NCBI RefSeq assembly: GCF_029227915.1
Contig: NC_079875.1
Coordinates: 24,622,001 to 24,686,000, forward strand
DNA length: 64,000 bases
DNA from: Hydractinia symbiolongicarpus
Lineage: Eukaryota > Cnidaria > Hydrozoa > Anthoathecata > Hydractiniidae
Direction: 5' to 3'
Positions 13,101 to 25,616 of the stretch are shown piece after piece. The notes beneath the pieces were generated by a model. The model made no database searches and was not told the origin of the DNA. It saw only the letters and a program-made list of their open reading frames with translations. Both the position numbers and the translations under genes were made by a program. The first letter of the stretch is position 1. Each line of letters begins with the position of its first letter.

Positions 13101-16014
13101 GTTGACTGCCAGGAAAGACTGGTTTACACTGGCAAAGACTAGTGACTGTGGGAAAGACCACTGACGGTGGGAAAGACCATAGATCGTGAAGGCTTTTAGG
13201 TTTTGGTGACTGAAGAGTGTGTGTTCTTCATTGGTTAGGATGGGTCTTCAGTTGCAATCTCGAGACGAATGATAACTCCTTCCAAAGAATGGAGTGTGGC
13301 GGATTTCGAAGCATAAAAGTTGACTGGGTGGTGAAGTGAATTACTTGTTTAAGCTCGAGACGATATGTAATGGTTTTCTGGGTTGCCGCCGCTGGGTTCC
13401 AAGTCTATCTTTCTAAGGGGCAGTTTCTTGGTCAGCCCAAGCATTACGATGCGATTTCTCAAGTGTTCATGTCTAAGGTCAGAAAGCTTTTCTGTTTCCA
13501 GGTTTGCTGCTTTTTATTCTTTGTCACAACCTCTCTAAGGGCTGGGTTCCAAGTCTACCCCTCTTAGCCCTGGGCTCTGTGTCAGTAGGTAAAAGCAACA
13601 AGGATACGATTTGCAGCTGTCTACTTTTCTTTTTCCAAAGTTTAACAAAAGTTATTGGTTTTGGCGGACGGTGTCAATGAATGTGGCTGGTGTCTTGCAG
13701 GAGGCACGGGATGCTTACTCAAGGGCCCGCACCAGATCCCAAGCATGAGTGAATTTCACCAATCCTTGTGTTTCCACATTCATAGGTGTTTGTTTCAGTA
13801 CAGTCGAAATCCATTAACTTTCCGATTATCCCTGTAAAGGGGAGAATGCAGAAGTTCTCCAGCAGCTTCTTATTCCTTGGAGAGAAACCTCCTTTTTTTA
13901 ATTAAACTTTCCGTCTTAAAAGACTAGTTTTATCTGCATTGCGATGTAGTTACTCCTATTCTCTTTTTCCTGTTTCTTACACAGATCCAGTTGACTGCAA
14001 GGAAAGACTGGTTGACACTGGGAAAGACCACTGACGGTGGGAAAGACCATAGATCGTGAAGGCTTTTAGGTTTTGGTGACTGAAGAGTGTGTGTTCTTCA
14101 TTGGTTAGGATGGGTCTTCAGTTGCAATGTCGAGACGATTGATAACTCCTTCCAAAGAATGGAGTGTTGCGGATTTCGAAGCATGAAAGTTGACTGGGTG
14201 GTGAAGTGAATTACTTGTTTAAGCTCGAGACGATATGTAATGGTTTTCTGGGTTGCCGCCGCTGGGTTCCAAGTCTATCTTTCTAAGGGGCGGTTTCTTG
14301 GTCAGCCCAAGCATTACGATGCGATTTCTCAAGTGTTCATGTCTAAGGTCAGAAAGCTTTTCTGTTTCCAGGTTTGCTGCTTTTTATTCTTTGTCACAAC
14401 CTCTCTAAGGGCTGCGTTCCAAGTCTACCTCTCTTAGCCCTTGGCTCTGTGTCAGTAGGTAAAAGAAACAAGGATACGATTTGCAGGTGTCGACTTTTCT
14501 TTTTACAAAGTTTAACAAAAGTTATTGGTTTTGGCGGACGGTGTCAATGAATGTGGCTGGTGTCTTGCAGGAGGCAGGGGATGCTTACTCAAGGGCCCGC
14601 ACCAGATCCCAAGCATGAGTGAATTTCACCAATCCTTGTGTTTCCACATTCATAGGTGTTTGTTTCAGTACAGTCGAAATCCATTAACTTTCCGATTATC
14701 CCTGTAAAGGGGAGAATGCAGAAGTTTTCCAGCAGCTTCTTATTCTTTGGAGAGAAACCTCCTTTTTTAATTAAACTTTCCGTCTTAAAAGACTAGTTTT
14801 ATCTGCCTTGTGATGTAGTTACTCCTATTCTCTTTTTCCTGTTTCTTACACAGATCCAGTTGACTGCCAGGAAAGACTGGTTGACACTGGGAAAGACTAG
14901 TGACTGTGGGAAAGACCACTGACGGTGGGAAAAACCATAGATCGTGAAGGCTTTTAGGTTTTGGTGACTGAAAAGTGTGTGTTCTTCATTGGTTAGGATG
15001 GGTCTTCAGTTGCAATGTCGAGACGATTGATAACTCCTTCCAAAGAATGGAGTGTTGCGGATTTCGAAGCATGAAAGTTGACTGCGTGGTGAAGTGAATT
15101 ACTTGTTTAAGCTCGAGACGATATGTAATGGTTTTCTGGGTTGCCGCCGCTGGGTTCCAAGTCTATCTTTCTAAGGGGCGGTTTCTCGGTCAGCCCAAGC
15201 ATTACGATACGATTTCTCAAGTGTTCATGTCTAAGGTCAGAAAGCTTTTCTGTTTCCAGGTTTGCTGCTTTTTATTCTTTGTCACAACCTCTCTAAGGGC
15301 TGGGTTCCAAGTCTACCTCTCTTAGCCCTTGGCTCTGTGTCAGTAGGTAAAAGCAACAAGGATACGATTTGCAGCTGTCGACTTTTCTTTTTACAAAGTT
15401 TAACAAAAGTTATTGGTTTTGGCGGACGGTGTCAATGAATGTGGCTGGTGTCTTGCAGGAGGCAGGGGATGCTTTCTCAAGGGCCCGCACCAGATCCCAA
15501 GCATGAGTGAATTTCACCAATCCTTGTGTTTCCACATTCATAGGTGTTTGTTTCAGTACAGTCGAAATCCATTAACTTTCCGATTATCCTGTAAAGGGGA
15601 GAATGCAGAAGTTTTCCAGCAGCTTCTTATTCTTTGAAGAGAAACCTCCTTTCTTAATTAAACTTTCCGTCTTAAAAGACTAGTTTTATCTGCATTGCGA
15701 TGTAGTTACTGCTATTCTCTTTTTCCTGTTTCTTACACAGATCCAGTTGACTGCCAGGAAAGACTGGTTTACACTGGCAAAGACTAGTGACTGTGGGAAA
15801 GACCACTGACGGTGGGAAAGACCATAGATCGTGAAGGCTTTTAGGTTTTGGTGACTGAAGAGTGTGTGTTCTTCATTGGTTAGGATGGGTCTTCAGTTGC
15901 AATCTCGAGACGAATGATAACTCCTTCCAAAGAATGGAGTGTGGCGGATTTCGAAGCATAAAAGTTGACTGGGTGGTGAAGTGAATTACTTGTTTAAGCT
16001 CGAGACGATATGTA
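7191..16014. repeat. Satellite subarray B: 2645-bp three-unit repeats
   Basis: The spacing pattern 870-888-887 bp occurs three times: 7191-9835, 9836-12480 and 13370-16014. Each triplet has the same private differences, such as the 19-bp deletion in the GGGAAAGAC block, CTGCGTTCC in the second unit, and TTTACACTGGCAAAG plus a one-base-shorter ATTATCCTG in the third. One extra unit (12481-13369) sits between the second and third triplet. It begins like type 1 and ends like type 3. Confidence 0.88.
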
Positions 16015-18679
16015 ATGGTTTTCTGGGTTGCCGCCGCTGGGTTCCAAGTCTATCTTTCTAAGGGGCGGTTTCTTGGTCAGCCCAAGCATTACGATACGAT
16101 TTCTCAAGTGTTCATGTCTAAGGTCAGAAAGCGTTTCTGTTTCCAGGTTTGCTGCTTTTTATTCTTTGTCACAACCTCTCTAAGGGCTGGGTTCCAAGTC
16201 TACCTCTCTTAGCCCTGGGCTCTGTGTCAGTAGGTAAAAGCAACAAGGATACGATTTGCAGCTGTCGACTTTTCTTTTTCCAAAGTTTAACAAAAGTTAT
16301 TTGTTTTGGCGGACGGTGTCAATGAATGTGGCTGGTGTCTTGCAGGAGGCAGGGGATGCTTACTCAAGGGCCCGCACCAGATCCCAAGCATGAGTGAATT
16401 TCACCAATCCTCGTGTTTCCACCATCATAGGTGTTTGTTTCAGTACAGTCGAAATCCATTAACTTTCCGATTATCCCTGTAAAGGGGAGAATGCAGAAAT
16501 TCTCCAGCAGCTTCTTATTCTTTGGAGAGAAACCTCCTTTTTTAATTAAACTTTCCGTCTTAAAAGACTAGTTTTATCTGCATTGCGATGTAGTTACTCC
16601 TATTCTCTTTCTCCTGTTTCTTACACAGATCCAGTTGACTGCCAGGAAAGACTGGTTGACACTGGGAAAGACTAGTGACTGTGGGAAAGACCACTGACGG
16701 TGGGAAAGACCATAGATCGTGAAGGCTTTTAGGTTTTGGTGATTGAAGAGTGTGTGTTCTTCATTGGTTAGGATGGGTCTTCAGTTGCAATGTCGAGACG
16801 ATTGATAACTCCTTCCAAAGAATGGAGTGTTGCGGATTTCGAAGCATGAAAGTTGACTGGGTTGTGAAGTGAATTACTTGTTTAAGCTCGAGACGATATG
16901 TAATGGTTTTCTGGGTTGCCGCCGCTGGGTTCCAAGTCTACCTTTCTAAGGGGCGGTTTCTTGGTCAGCCCAAGCATTACGATACGATTTCTCAAGTGTT
17001 CATGTCTAAGGTCAGAAAGCTTTTCTGTTTCCAGGTTTGCTGCTTTTTATTCTTTGTCACAACCTCTCTAAGGGCTGAGTTCCAAGTCTACCTCTCCTAG
17101 CCCTGGGCTCTGTGTCAGTAGGTAAAAGCAACAACGATACGATTTGCAGCTGTCGACTTTTCTTTTTCCAAAGTTTAACAAAAGTTATTTGTTTTGGCGG
17201 ACGGTGTCAATGAATGTGGCTGGTGTCTTGCAGGAGGCAGGGGATGCTTACTCAAGGGCCCGCACCAGATCCCAAGCATGAGTGAATTTCACCAATCCTT
17301 GTGTTTCCACATTCATAGGTGTTTGTTTCAGTACAGTCGAAATCCATTAACTTTCCGATTATCCCTGTAAAGGGGAGAATGCAGAAGTTCTCCAGCAGCT
17401 TCTTATTCTTTGGAGAGAAACCTCCTTTTTTTAATTAAACTTTCCGTCTTAAAAGACTAGTTTTATCTGCATTGCGATTTAGTTACTCCTATTCTCTTTT
17501 TCCTGTTTCTTACACAGATCCAGTTGACTGCCAGGAAAGACTGGTTGACACTGGGAAAGACTAGTGACTGTGGGAAAGACCACTGACGGTGGGAAAGACC
17601 ATAGATCGTGAAGGCTTTTAGGTTTTAGTGACTGAAGAGTGTGTGTTCTTCATTGGTTAGGATGGGTCTTCAGTTGCTATCTCGAGACGATTGATAACTC
17701 CTTCCAAAGAATGGAGTGTTGCGGATTTCGAAGCATAAAAGTAGACTGGGTGGTGAAGTGAATTACTTGTTTAAGCTCGAGACGATATGTAGTGGTTTTC
17801 TGGGTTGCAGCCGCTGGGTTCCAAGTCTACCTTTCTAAGGGGCGGTTTCTTGGTCAGCCCAAGCATTACGATACGATTTCTCAAGTGTTCATGTCTAAGG
17901 TCAGAAAGCTTTTCTGTTTCCAGGTTTGCTGCTTTTTATTCTTTGTCACAACCTCTCTAAGGGCTGGGTTCCAAGTCTACCTCTCTTAGCCCTGGGCTCT
18001 GTGTCAGTAGGTAAAAGCAACAACGATACGATTTGCAGCTGTCGACTTTTCTTTTTCCAAAGTTTAACAAAAGTTATTGGTTTTGGCGGACGGTGTCAAT
18101 GAATGTGGCTGGTGTCTTGCAGGAGGCAGGGGATGCTTACTCAAGGGCCCTCACCAAATCCCAAGCATGAGTGAATTTCACCAATCCTCGTGTTTCCACC
18201 ATCATAGGTGTTTGTTTCAGTACAGTCGAAATCCATTAACTTTCCGATTATCCCTGTAAAGGGGAGAATGCAGAAGTTCTCCAGCAGCTTCTTATTCTTT
18301 GGAGAGAAACCTCCTTTTTTAATTAAACTTTCCGTCTTAAAAGACTAGTTTTATCTGCATTGCGATGTAGTTACTCCTATTCTCTTTCTCCTGTTTCTTA
18401 CACAGATCCAGTTGACTGCCAGGAAAGACTGGTTGACACTGGGAAAGACTAGTGACTGTGGGAAAGACCACTGACGGTGGGAAAGACCATAGATCGTGAA
18501 GGCTTTTAGGTTTTGGTGACTGAAGAGTGTGTGTTCTTCATTGGTTAGGATGGGTCTTCAGTTGCAATGTCGAGACGATTGATAACTCCTTCCAAAGAAT
18601 GGAGTGTTGCGGATTTCGAAGCATGAAAGTTGACTGGGTTGTGAAGTGAATTACTTGTTTAAGCTCGAGACGATATGTA

Positions 18680-21600
18680 ATGGTTTTCTGGGTTGCCGCC
18701 GCTGGGTTCCAAGTCTACCTTTCTAAGGGGCGGTTTCTTGGTCAGTCCAAGCATTACGATACGATTTCTCAAGTGTTCATGTCTAAGGTCAGAAAGCTTT
18801 TCTGTTTCCAGGTTTGCTGCTTTTTATTCTTTGTCACAACCTCTCTAAGGGCTGGGTTCCAAGTCTACCTCTCCTAGCCCTGGGCTCTGTGTCAGTAGGT
18901 AAAAGCAACAACGATACGATTTGCAGCTGTCGACTTTTCTTTTTCCAAAGTTTCACAAAAGTTATTTGTTTTGGCGGACGGTGTCAATGAATGTGGCTGG
19001 TGTCTTGCAGGAGGCAGGGGATGCTTACTCAAGGGCCCGCACCAGATCCCAAGCATGAGTGAATTTCACCAATCCTTGTGTTTCCACATTCATAGGTGTT
19101 TGTTTCAGTACAGTCGAAATCCATTAACTTTCCGATTATTCCTGTAAAGGGGAGAATGCAGAAGTTCTCCAGCAGCTTCTTATTCTTTGGAGAGAAACCT
19201 CCTTTTTTTAATTAAACTTTCCGTCTTAAAAGACTAGTTTTATCTGCATTGCGATTTAGTTACTGCTATTCTCTTTTTCCTGTTTCTTACACAGATCCAG
19301 TTGACTGCCAGGAAAGACTGGTTGACACTGGGAAAGACTAGTGACTGTGGGAAAGACCACTGACGGTGGGAAAGACCATAGATCGTGAAGGCTTTTAGGT
19401 TTTAGTGACTGAAGAGTGTGTGTTCTTCATTGGTTATGATGGGTCTTCAGTTGCTATCTCGAGACGATTGATAACTCCTTCCAAAGAATGGAGTGTTGCG
19501 GATTTCGAAGCATAAAAGTAGACTGGGTGGTGAAGTGAATTACTTGTTTAAGCTCGAGACGATATGTAATGGTTTTCTGGGTTGCAGCCGCTGGGTTCCA
19601 AGTCTACCTTTCTAAGGGGCGGTTTCTTGGTCAGCCCAAGCATTACGATACTATTTCTCAAGTGTTCATGTCTAAGGTCAGAAAGCTTTTCTGTTTCCAG
19701 GTTTGCTGCTTTTTATTCTTTGTCACAACCTCTCTAAGGGCTGGGTTCCAAGTCTACCTCTCTTAGCCCTGGGCTCTGTGTCAGTAGGTAAAAGCAACAA
19801 CGATACGATTTGCAGCTGTCGACTTTTCTTTTTCCAAAGTTTAACAAAAGTTATTGGTTTTGGCGGACGGTGTCAATGAATGTGGCTGGTGTCTTGCAGG
19901 AGGCAGGGGATGCTTACTCAAGGGCCCTCACCAAATCCCAAGCATGAGTGAATTTCACCAATCCTCGTGTTTCCACCATCATAGGTGTTTGTTTCAGTAC
20001 AGTCGAAATCCATTAACTTTCCGATTATCCCTGTAAAGGGGAGAATGCAGAAGTTCTCCAGCAGCTTCTTATTCTTTGGAGAGAAACCTCCTTTTTTAAT
20101 TAAACTTTCCGTCTTAAAAGACTAGTTTTATCTGCATTGCGATGTAGTTACTCCTATTCTCTTTCTCCTGTTTCTTACACAGATCCAGTTGACTGCCAGG
20201 AAAGACTGGTTGACACTGGGAAAGACTAGTGACTGTGGGAAAGACCACTGACGGTGGGAAAGACCATAGATCGTGAAGGCTTTTAGGTTTTGGTGACTGA
20301 AGAGTGTGTGTTCTTCATTGGTTAGGATGGGTCTTCAGTTGCAATGTCGAGACGATTGATAACTCCTTCCAAAGAATGGAGTGTTGCGGATTTCGAAGCA
20401 TAAAAGTTGACTGGGTGGTGAAGTGAATTACTTGTTTAAGCTCGAGACGATATGTAATGGTTTTCTGGGTTGCAGCCGCTGGGTTCCAAGTCTACCTTTC
20501 TAAGGGGCGGTTTCTTGGTCAGCCCAAGCATTACGATACGATTTCTCAAGTGTTCATGTGTAAGGTCAGAAAGCTTTTCTGTTTCCAGGTTTGCTGCTTT
20601 TTATTCTTTGTCACAACCTCTCTAAGGGCTGGGTTCCAAGTCTACCTCTCTTAGCCCTGGGCTCTGTGTCAGTAGGTAAAAGCAACAACGATACGATTTG
20701 CAGCTGTCGACTTTTCTTTTTCCAAAGTTTAACAAAAGTTATTGGTTTTGGCGGACGGTGTCAATGAATGTGGCTGGTGTCTTGCAGGAGGCAGGGGATG
20801 CTTACTCAAGGGCCCGCACCAGATCCCAAGCATGAGTGAATTTCACCAATCCTCGTGTTTCCACCATCATAGGTGTTTGTTTCAGTACAGTCGAAATCCA
20901 TTAACTTTTCGATTATCCCTGTAAAGGGGCGAATGCAGAAGTTCTTCAGCAGCTTCTTATTCTTTGGAGAGAAACCTCCTTTTTTAATTAAACTTTCCGT
21001 CTTAAAAGACTAGTTTTATCTGCATTGCGATGTAGTTACTCCTATTCTCTTTCTCCTGTTTCTTACACAGATCCAGTTGACTGCCAGGAAAGACTGGTTG
21101 ACACTGGGAAAGACTAGTGACTGTGGGAAAGACCACTGACGGTGGGAAAGACCATAGATCGTGAAGGCTTTTAGGTTTTGGTGACTGAAGAGTGTGTGTT
21201 CTTCATTGGTTAGGATGGGTCTTCAGTTGCAATGTCGAGACGATTGATAACTCCTTCCAAAGAATGGAGTGTTTCGGATTTCGAAGCATGAAAGTTGACT
21301 GGGTTGTGAAGTGAATTACTTGTTTAAGCTCGAGACGATATGTAATGGTTTTCTGGGTTGCCGCCGCTGGGTTCCAAGTCTACCTTTCTAAGGGGCGGTT
21401 TCTTGGTCAGTCCAAGCATTACGATACGATTTCTCAAGTGTTCATGTCTAAGGTCAGAAAGCTTTTCTGTTTCCAGGTTTGCTGCTTTTTATTCTTTGTC
21501 ACAACCTCTCTAAGGGCTGGGTTCCAAGTCTACCTCTCCTAGCCCTGGGCTCTGTGTCAGTAGGTAAAAGCAACAACGATACGATTTGCAGCTGTCGACT

Positions 21601-24593
21601 TTTCTTTTTCCAAAGTTTCACAAAAGTTATTTGTTTTGGCGGACGGTGTCAATGAATGTGGCTGGTGTCTTGCAGGAGGCAGGGGATGCTTACTCAAGGG
21701 CCCGCACCAGATCCCAAGCATGAGTGAATTTCACCAATCCTTGTGTTTCCACATTCATAGGTGTTTGTTTCAGTACAGTCGAAATCCATTAACTTTCCGA
21801 TTATTCCTGTAAAGGGGAGAATGCAGAAGTTCTCCAGCAGCTTCTTATTCTTTGGAGAGAAACCTCCTTTTTTTAATTAAACTTTCCGTCTTAAAAGACT
21901 AGTTTTATCTGCATTGCGATTTAGTTACTGCTATTCTCTTTTTCCTGTTTCTTACACAGATCCAGTTGACTGCCAGGAAAGACTGGTTGACACTGGGAAA
22001 GACTAGTGACTGTGGGAAAGACCACTGACGGTGGGAAAGACCATAGATCGTGAAGGCTTTTAGGTTTTAGTGACTGAAGAGTGTGTGTTCTTCATTGGTT
22101 AGGATGGGTCTTCAGTTGCTATCTCGAGACGATTGATAACTCCTTCCAAAGAATGGAGTGTTGCGGGTTTCGAAGCATAAAAGTAGACTGGGTGGTGAAG
22201 TGAATTACTTGTTTAAGCTCGAGACGATATGTAATGGTTTTCTGGGTTGCAGCCGCTGGGTTCCAAGTCTACCTTTCTAAGGGGCGGTTTCTTGGTCAGC
22301 CCAAGCATTACGATACGATTTCTCAAGTGTTCATGTCTAAGGTCAGAAAGCTTTTCTGTTTCCAGGTTTGCTGCTTTTTATTCTTTGTCACAACCTCTCT
22401 AAGGGCTGGGTTCCAAGTCTACCTCTCTTAGCCCTGGGCTCTGTGTCAGTAGATAAAAGCAACAAGGATACGATTTGCAGCTGTCGACTTTTCTTTTTCC
22501 AAAGTTTAACAAAAGTTATTGGTTTTGGCGGACGGTGTCAATGAATGTGGCTGGTGTCTTGCAGGAGGCAGGGGATGCTTACTCAAGGGCCCTCACCAAA
22601 TCCCAAGCATGAGTGAATTTCACCAATCCTCGTGTTTCCACCATCATAGGTGTTTGTTTCAGTACAGTCGAAATCCATTAACTTTCCGATTATCCCTGTA
22701 AAGGGGAGAATGCAGAAGTTCTCCAGCAGCTTCTTATTCTTTGGAGAGAAACCTCCTTTTTTAATTAAACTTTCCGTCTTAAAAGACTAGTTTTATCTGC
22801 ATTGCGATGTAGTTACTCCTATTCTCTTTCTCCTGTTTCTTACACATTTCCAGTTGACTGCCAGGAAAGACTGGTTGACACTGGGAAAGACTAGTGACTG
22901 TGGGAAAGACCACTGACGGTGGGAAAGACCATAGATCGTGAAGGCTTTTAGGTTTTGGTGACTGAAGAGTGTGTGTTCTTCATTGGTTAGGATGGGTCTT
23001 CAGTTGCAATGTCGAGACGATTGATAACTCCTTCCAAAGAATGGAGTGTTGCGGATTTCGAAGCATAAAAGTTGACTGGGTGGTGAAGTGAATTACTTGT
23101 TTAAGCTCGAGACGATATGTAATGGTTTTCTGGGTTGCAGCCGCTGGGTTCCAAGTCTACCTTTCTAAGGGGCGGTTTCTTGGTCAGCCCAAGCATTACG
23201 ATACGATTTCTCAAGTGTTCATGTGTAAGGTCAGAAAGCTTTTCTGTTTCCAGGTTTGCTGCTTTTTATTCTTTGTCACAACCTCTCTAAGGGCTGGGTT
23301 CCAAGTCTACCACTCTTAGCCCTGGGCTCTGTGTCAGTAGGTAAAAGCAACAACGATACGATTTGCAGCTGTCGACTTTTCTTTTTCCAAAGTTTAACAA
23401 AAGTTATTGGTTTTGGCGGACGGTGTCAATGAATGTGGCTGGTGTCTTGCAGGAGGCAGGGGATGCTTACTCAAGGGCCCGCACCAGATCCCAAGCATGA
23501 GTGAATTTCACCAATCCTCGTGTTTCCACCATCATAGGTGTTTGTTTCAGTACAGTCGAAATCCATTAACTTTTCGATTATCCCTGTAAAGGGGCGAATG
23601 CAGAAGTTCTTCAGCAGCTTCTTATTCTTTGGAGAGAAACCTCCTTTTTTAATTAAACTTTCCGTCTTAAAAGACTAGTTTTATCTGCATTGCGATGTAG
23701 TTACTCCTATTCTCTTTCTCCTGTTTCTTACACAGATCCTGTTGACTGCCAGGAAAGACTGGTTGACACTGGGAAAGACTAGTGACTGTGGGAAAGACCA
23801 CTGACGGTGGGAAAGACAATAGATCGTGAAGGCTGTTAGGTTTTGGTGACTGAAGAGTGTGTGTTCTTTATTGGTTAGGATGGCTCTTCAGTTGCTATCT
23901 CGAGACGATTGATAACTCCTTCCAAAGAATGGAGTGTTGCGGATTTCGAAGCATAAAAGTTGACTGGGTGGTGAAGTGAATTACTTGTTTAAGCTCGAGA
24001 CGATATGTAATGGTTTTCTGGGTTGCAGCCGCTGGGTTCCAAGTCTACCTTTCTAAGGGGCGGTTTCTTGGTCAGTCCAAGCATTACGATACGATTTCTC
24101 AAGTGTTCATGTCTAAGGTCAGAAAGCTTTTCTGTTTCCAGGTTTGCTGCTTTTTATTCTTTGTCACAACCTCTCTAAGGGCTGGGTTCCAAGTCTACCT
24201 TTCTTAGCCCTGGGCTCTGTGTCAGTAGGTAAAAGCAACAGCGATACGATTTGCAGCTGTCGACTTTTCTTTTTCCAAAGTTTAACAAAAGTTATTGGTT
24301 TTGGCGGACGGTGTCAATGAATGTGGCTGGTGTCTTGCAGGAGGCAGGGGATGCTTACTCAAGGGCCCGCACCAGATCCCAAGCATGAGTGAATTTCACC
24401 AATCCTCGTGTTTCCACATTCATAGGTGTTTGTTTCAGTACAGTCGAAATCCATTAACTGGGAGGGGAGGGGAGAATGCAGAAGTTCTCCAGCAGCTTCT
24501 TATTCTTTGGAGAGAAACCTCCTTTTTTAATTAAACTTTCCGTCTTAAAAGACTAGTTTTATCTGCATTGCGATGTAGTTACTCCTATTCTCT
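18680..24593. repeat. Satellite subarray C: 2665-bp three-unit repeats
   Basis: Markers recur every 2665 bp. GGTCAGTCCAAGC is in the units at 18680, 21345 and 24010. TCATGTGTAAGG is in the units at 20457 and 23122. CCTCACCAAATCC is in the units at 19569 and 22234, and also at 17792. The units at 16903 and 17792 look like a partial earlier triplet of the same family. The last unit is cut off by the right end of the array. Confidence 0.85.
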
Positions 24594-24808
24594 CATGGAT
24601 TGGAGAGCGCCTCATCGATTACCGCACAAATTTCTTTTCAGGAGAGTGGGCTTGCTTCAGACGGAACTAGGGTACTAGTTTCATAAGATTGATAGGCAAA
24701 GATATATATATTTTCAACTGTAAATTGTATTTCCTTCTTCCAATGTCCCTCGTGCACCCACCAAGTTTGAAAAATGATAAATAGTGGATAAAATTAAGTC
24801 TATAACTT

Positions 24809-24959
24809 AAGGGAAGAAATTTTGGTGGGAAAAAATTTGGTGAAAAGTTAACTTGGCGGAATTGACGGAGAGGGAAAAAAATAATTTTGGCGGGAATTTA
24901 TTTGTGCGGGCGGCGTCAATACCACCAAATTTTCTTCCCGCAAAAAGATTTCTTCCCTT
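24809..24959. mobile_element. MITE-like element with ~35-bp terminal inverted repeats
   Basis: AAGGGAAGAAAT at the left end is mirrored by ATTTCTTCCCTT at the right end, and the complementarity continues with small mismatches for about 35 bp on each side. The ~80-bp interior is rich in GGCGGGAAT-like motifs and has no coding capacity. Target-site duplication is unclear: ACTT lies just outside the left end and its complement lies two bases outside the right end. Class II non-autonomous origin is inferred from structure only. Confidence 0.6.
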
Positions 24960-25244
24960 GGAAGTTGTAATTTTTCGACTTTCTTCTCTTTCCAGTACGA
25001 CCAGAAATTGACGCAAGTACGCGAAATTACTTTAATCAGAAAATTAGATGTGGGTGGCCATTCTGCTGTGTCAGCACATTAACGCGGGTTAAGACAAGGA
25101 TATTAGAAACAGTATATTTATCCTATGGAGGCATTCTCGGAGCCATTTTTTTTTGTATGTATGGATTAGTTATGATATTTAAAAAAGCTACATTCGCAAT
25201 TGTCGTTCGATATCGTATTTGCAAAAATAAATATCGCAAAACCA

Positions 25245-25320
25245 CAACCTCGAACCCAGGGCCTATAGCGTTTATTTGATATGATATCAAAAAAACGCTA
25301 CAGGCCCTGGGTTTGAGGTT
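25245..25320. repeat. Fold-back inverted repeat, ~29-bp arms
   Basis: Arms of about 29 bp around ACCCAGGGCCT (left) and AGGCCCTGGGT (right) pair with two mismatches across a short loop that contains GATATGATATC. A palindrome of this size is typical of a small fold-back or MITE remnant. The remaining sequence between the satellite and the next gene (24594-25616) shows no exon I can support. Confidence 0.65.
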
Positions 25321-25616
25321 GGCAAAACCATATTTTCTCAATGAATCAAAAAAATTAAATCTAGCAATAATTTATACAGCGTTAAATATCCTGTTAAGGT
25401 ACTTGTTCAAGCTCGACCTTAGTCAGGGATTTTTTCTTAGGGCGGGGAAATCAAAAGGACAAGGGGTGGAAAAATTACGCTGGGTCTCAAACGAATTTTC
25501 TGCGGTCGGGATACTGATCGATAAATCTGCGAAAGTTTCTTAGTACTGAACAACAATAATAGCTTTTTCTCTCCTTTTTTGACAATTAAACGTTACTAAG
25601 AAAATATTCTTCTAAA

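Larger units (their letters stand above)
1..24593. repeat. Satellite array, ~28 units of ~888 bp
   Basis: Direct head-to-tail repeats fill the first 24.6 kb. The same internal marker (the ATG before GGTTTTCTGGG; GTG in the unit at 17792) recurs at 72, 973, 1861, 2749, 3637, 4525, 5413, 6302, 7191, 8061, 8949, 9836, 10706, 11594, 12481, 13370, 14240, 15128, 16015, 16903, 17792, 18680, 19569, 20457, 21345, 22234, 23122 and 24010. Spacing is 887-889 bp, with 870 bp where one 19-bp sub-repeat is missing and 901 bp in the first unit, which has a local 14-bp duplication near 90. Units are near-identical. The array starts mid-unit at the left edge and breaks off inside the last unit near 24593, which also has a rearranged stretch near 24459-24472. 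Small open frames recur in every unit, but one begins at TTG, differences between units are mostly amino-acid changing, and starts or stops are lost in some units, so I do not call them genes. Confidence 0.97.

Noticed and set aside
72-24534. Repeated 60-82-codon open frames in every satellite unit
   Set aside because: One begins at TTG. Differences between units are mostly amino-acid changing, and starts and stops are lost in some units. No family is recognisable, so they are best seen as by-products of repeat conservation.
1-24593. Array as 5S rRNA, histone or spliced-leader gene cluster
   Set aside because: No 5S box C, histone motif or clear spliced-leader exon with Sm site could be read on either strand. 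A covariance-model search would be decisive.
25313-25543. 76-codon plus-strand frame beside the fold-back repeat
   Set aside because: It begins inside the inverted repeat, has no recognisable domain, and shows no splice or promoter context.
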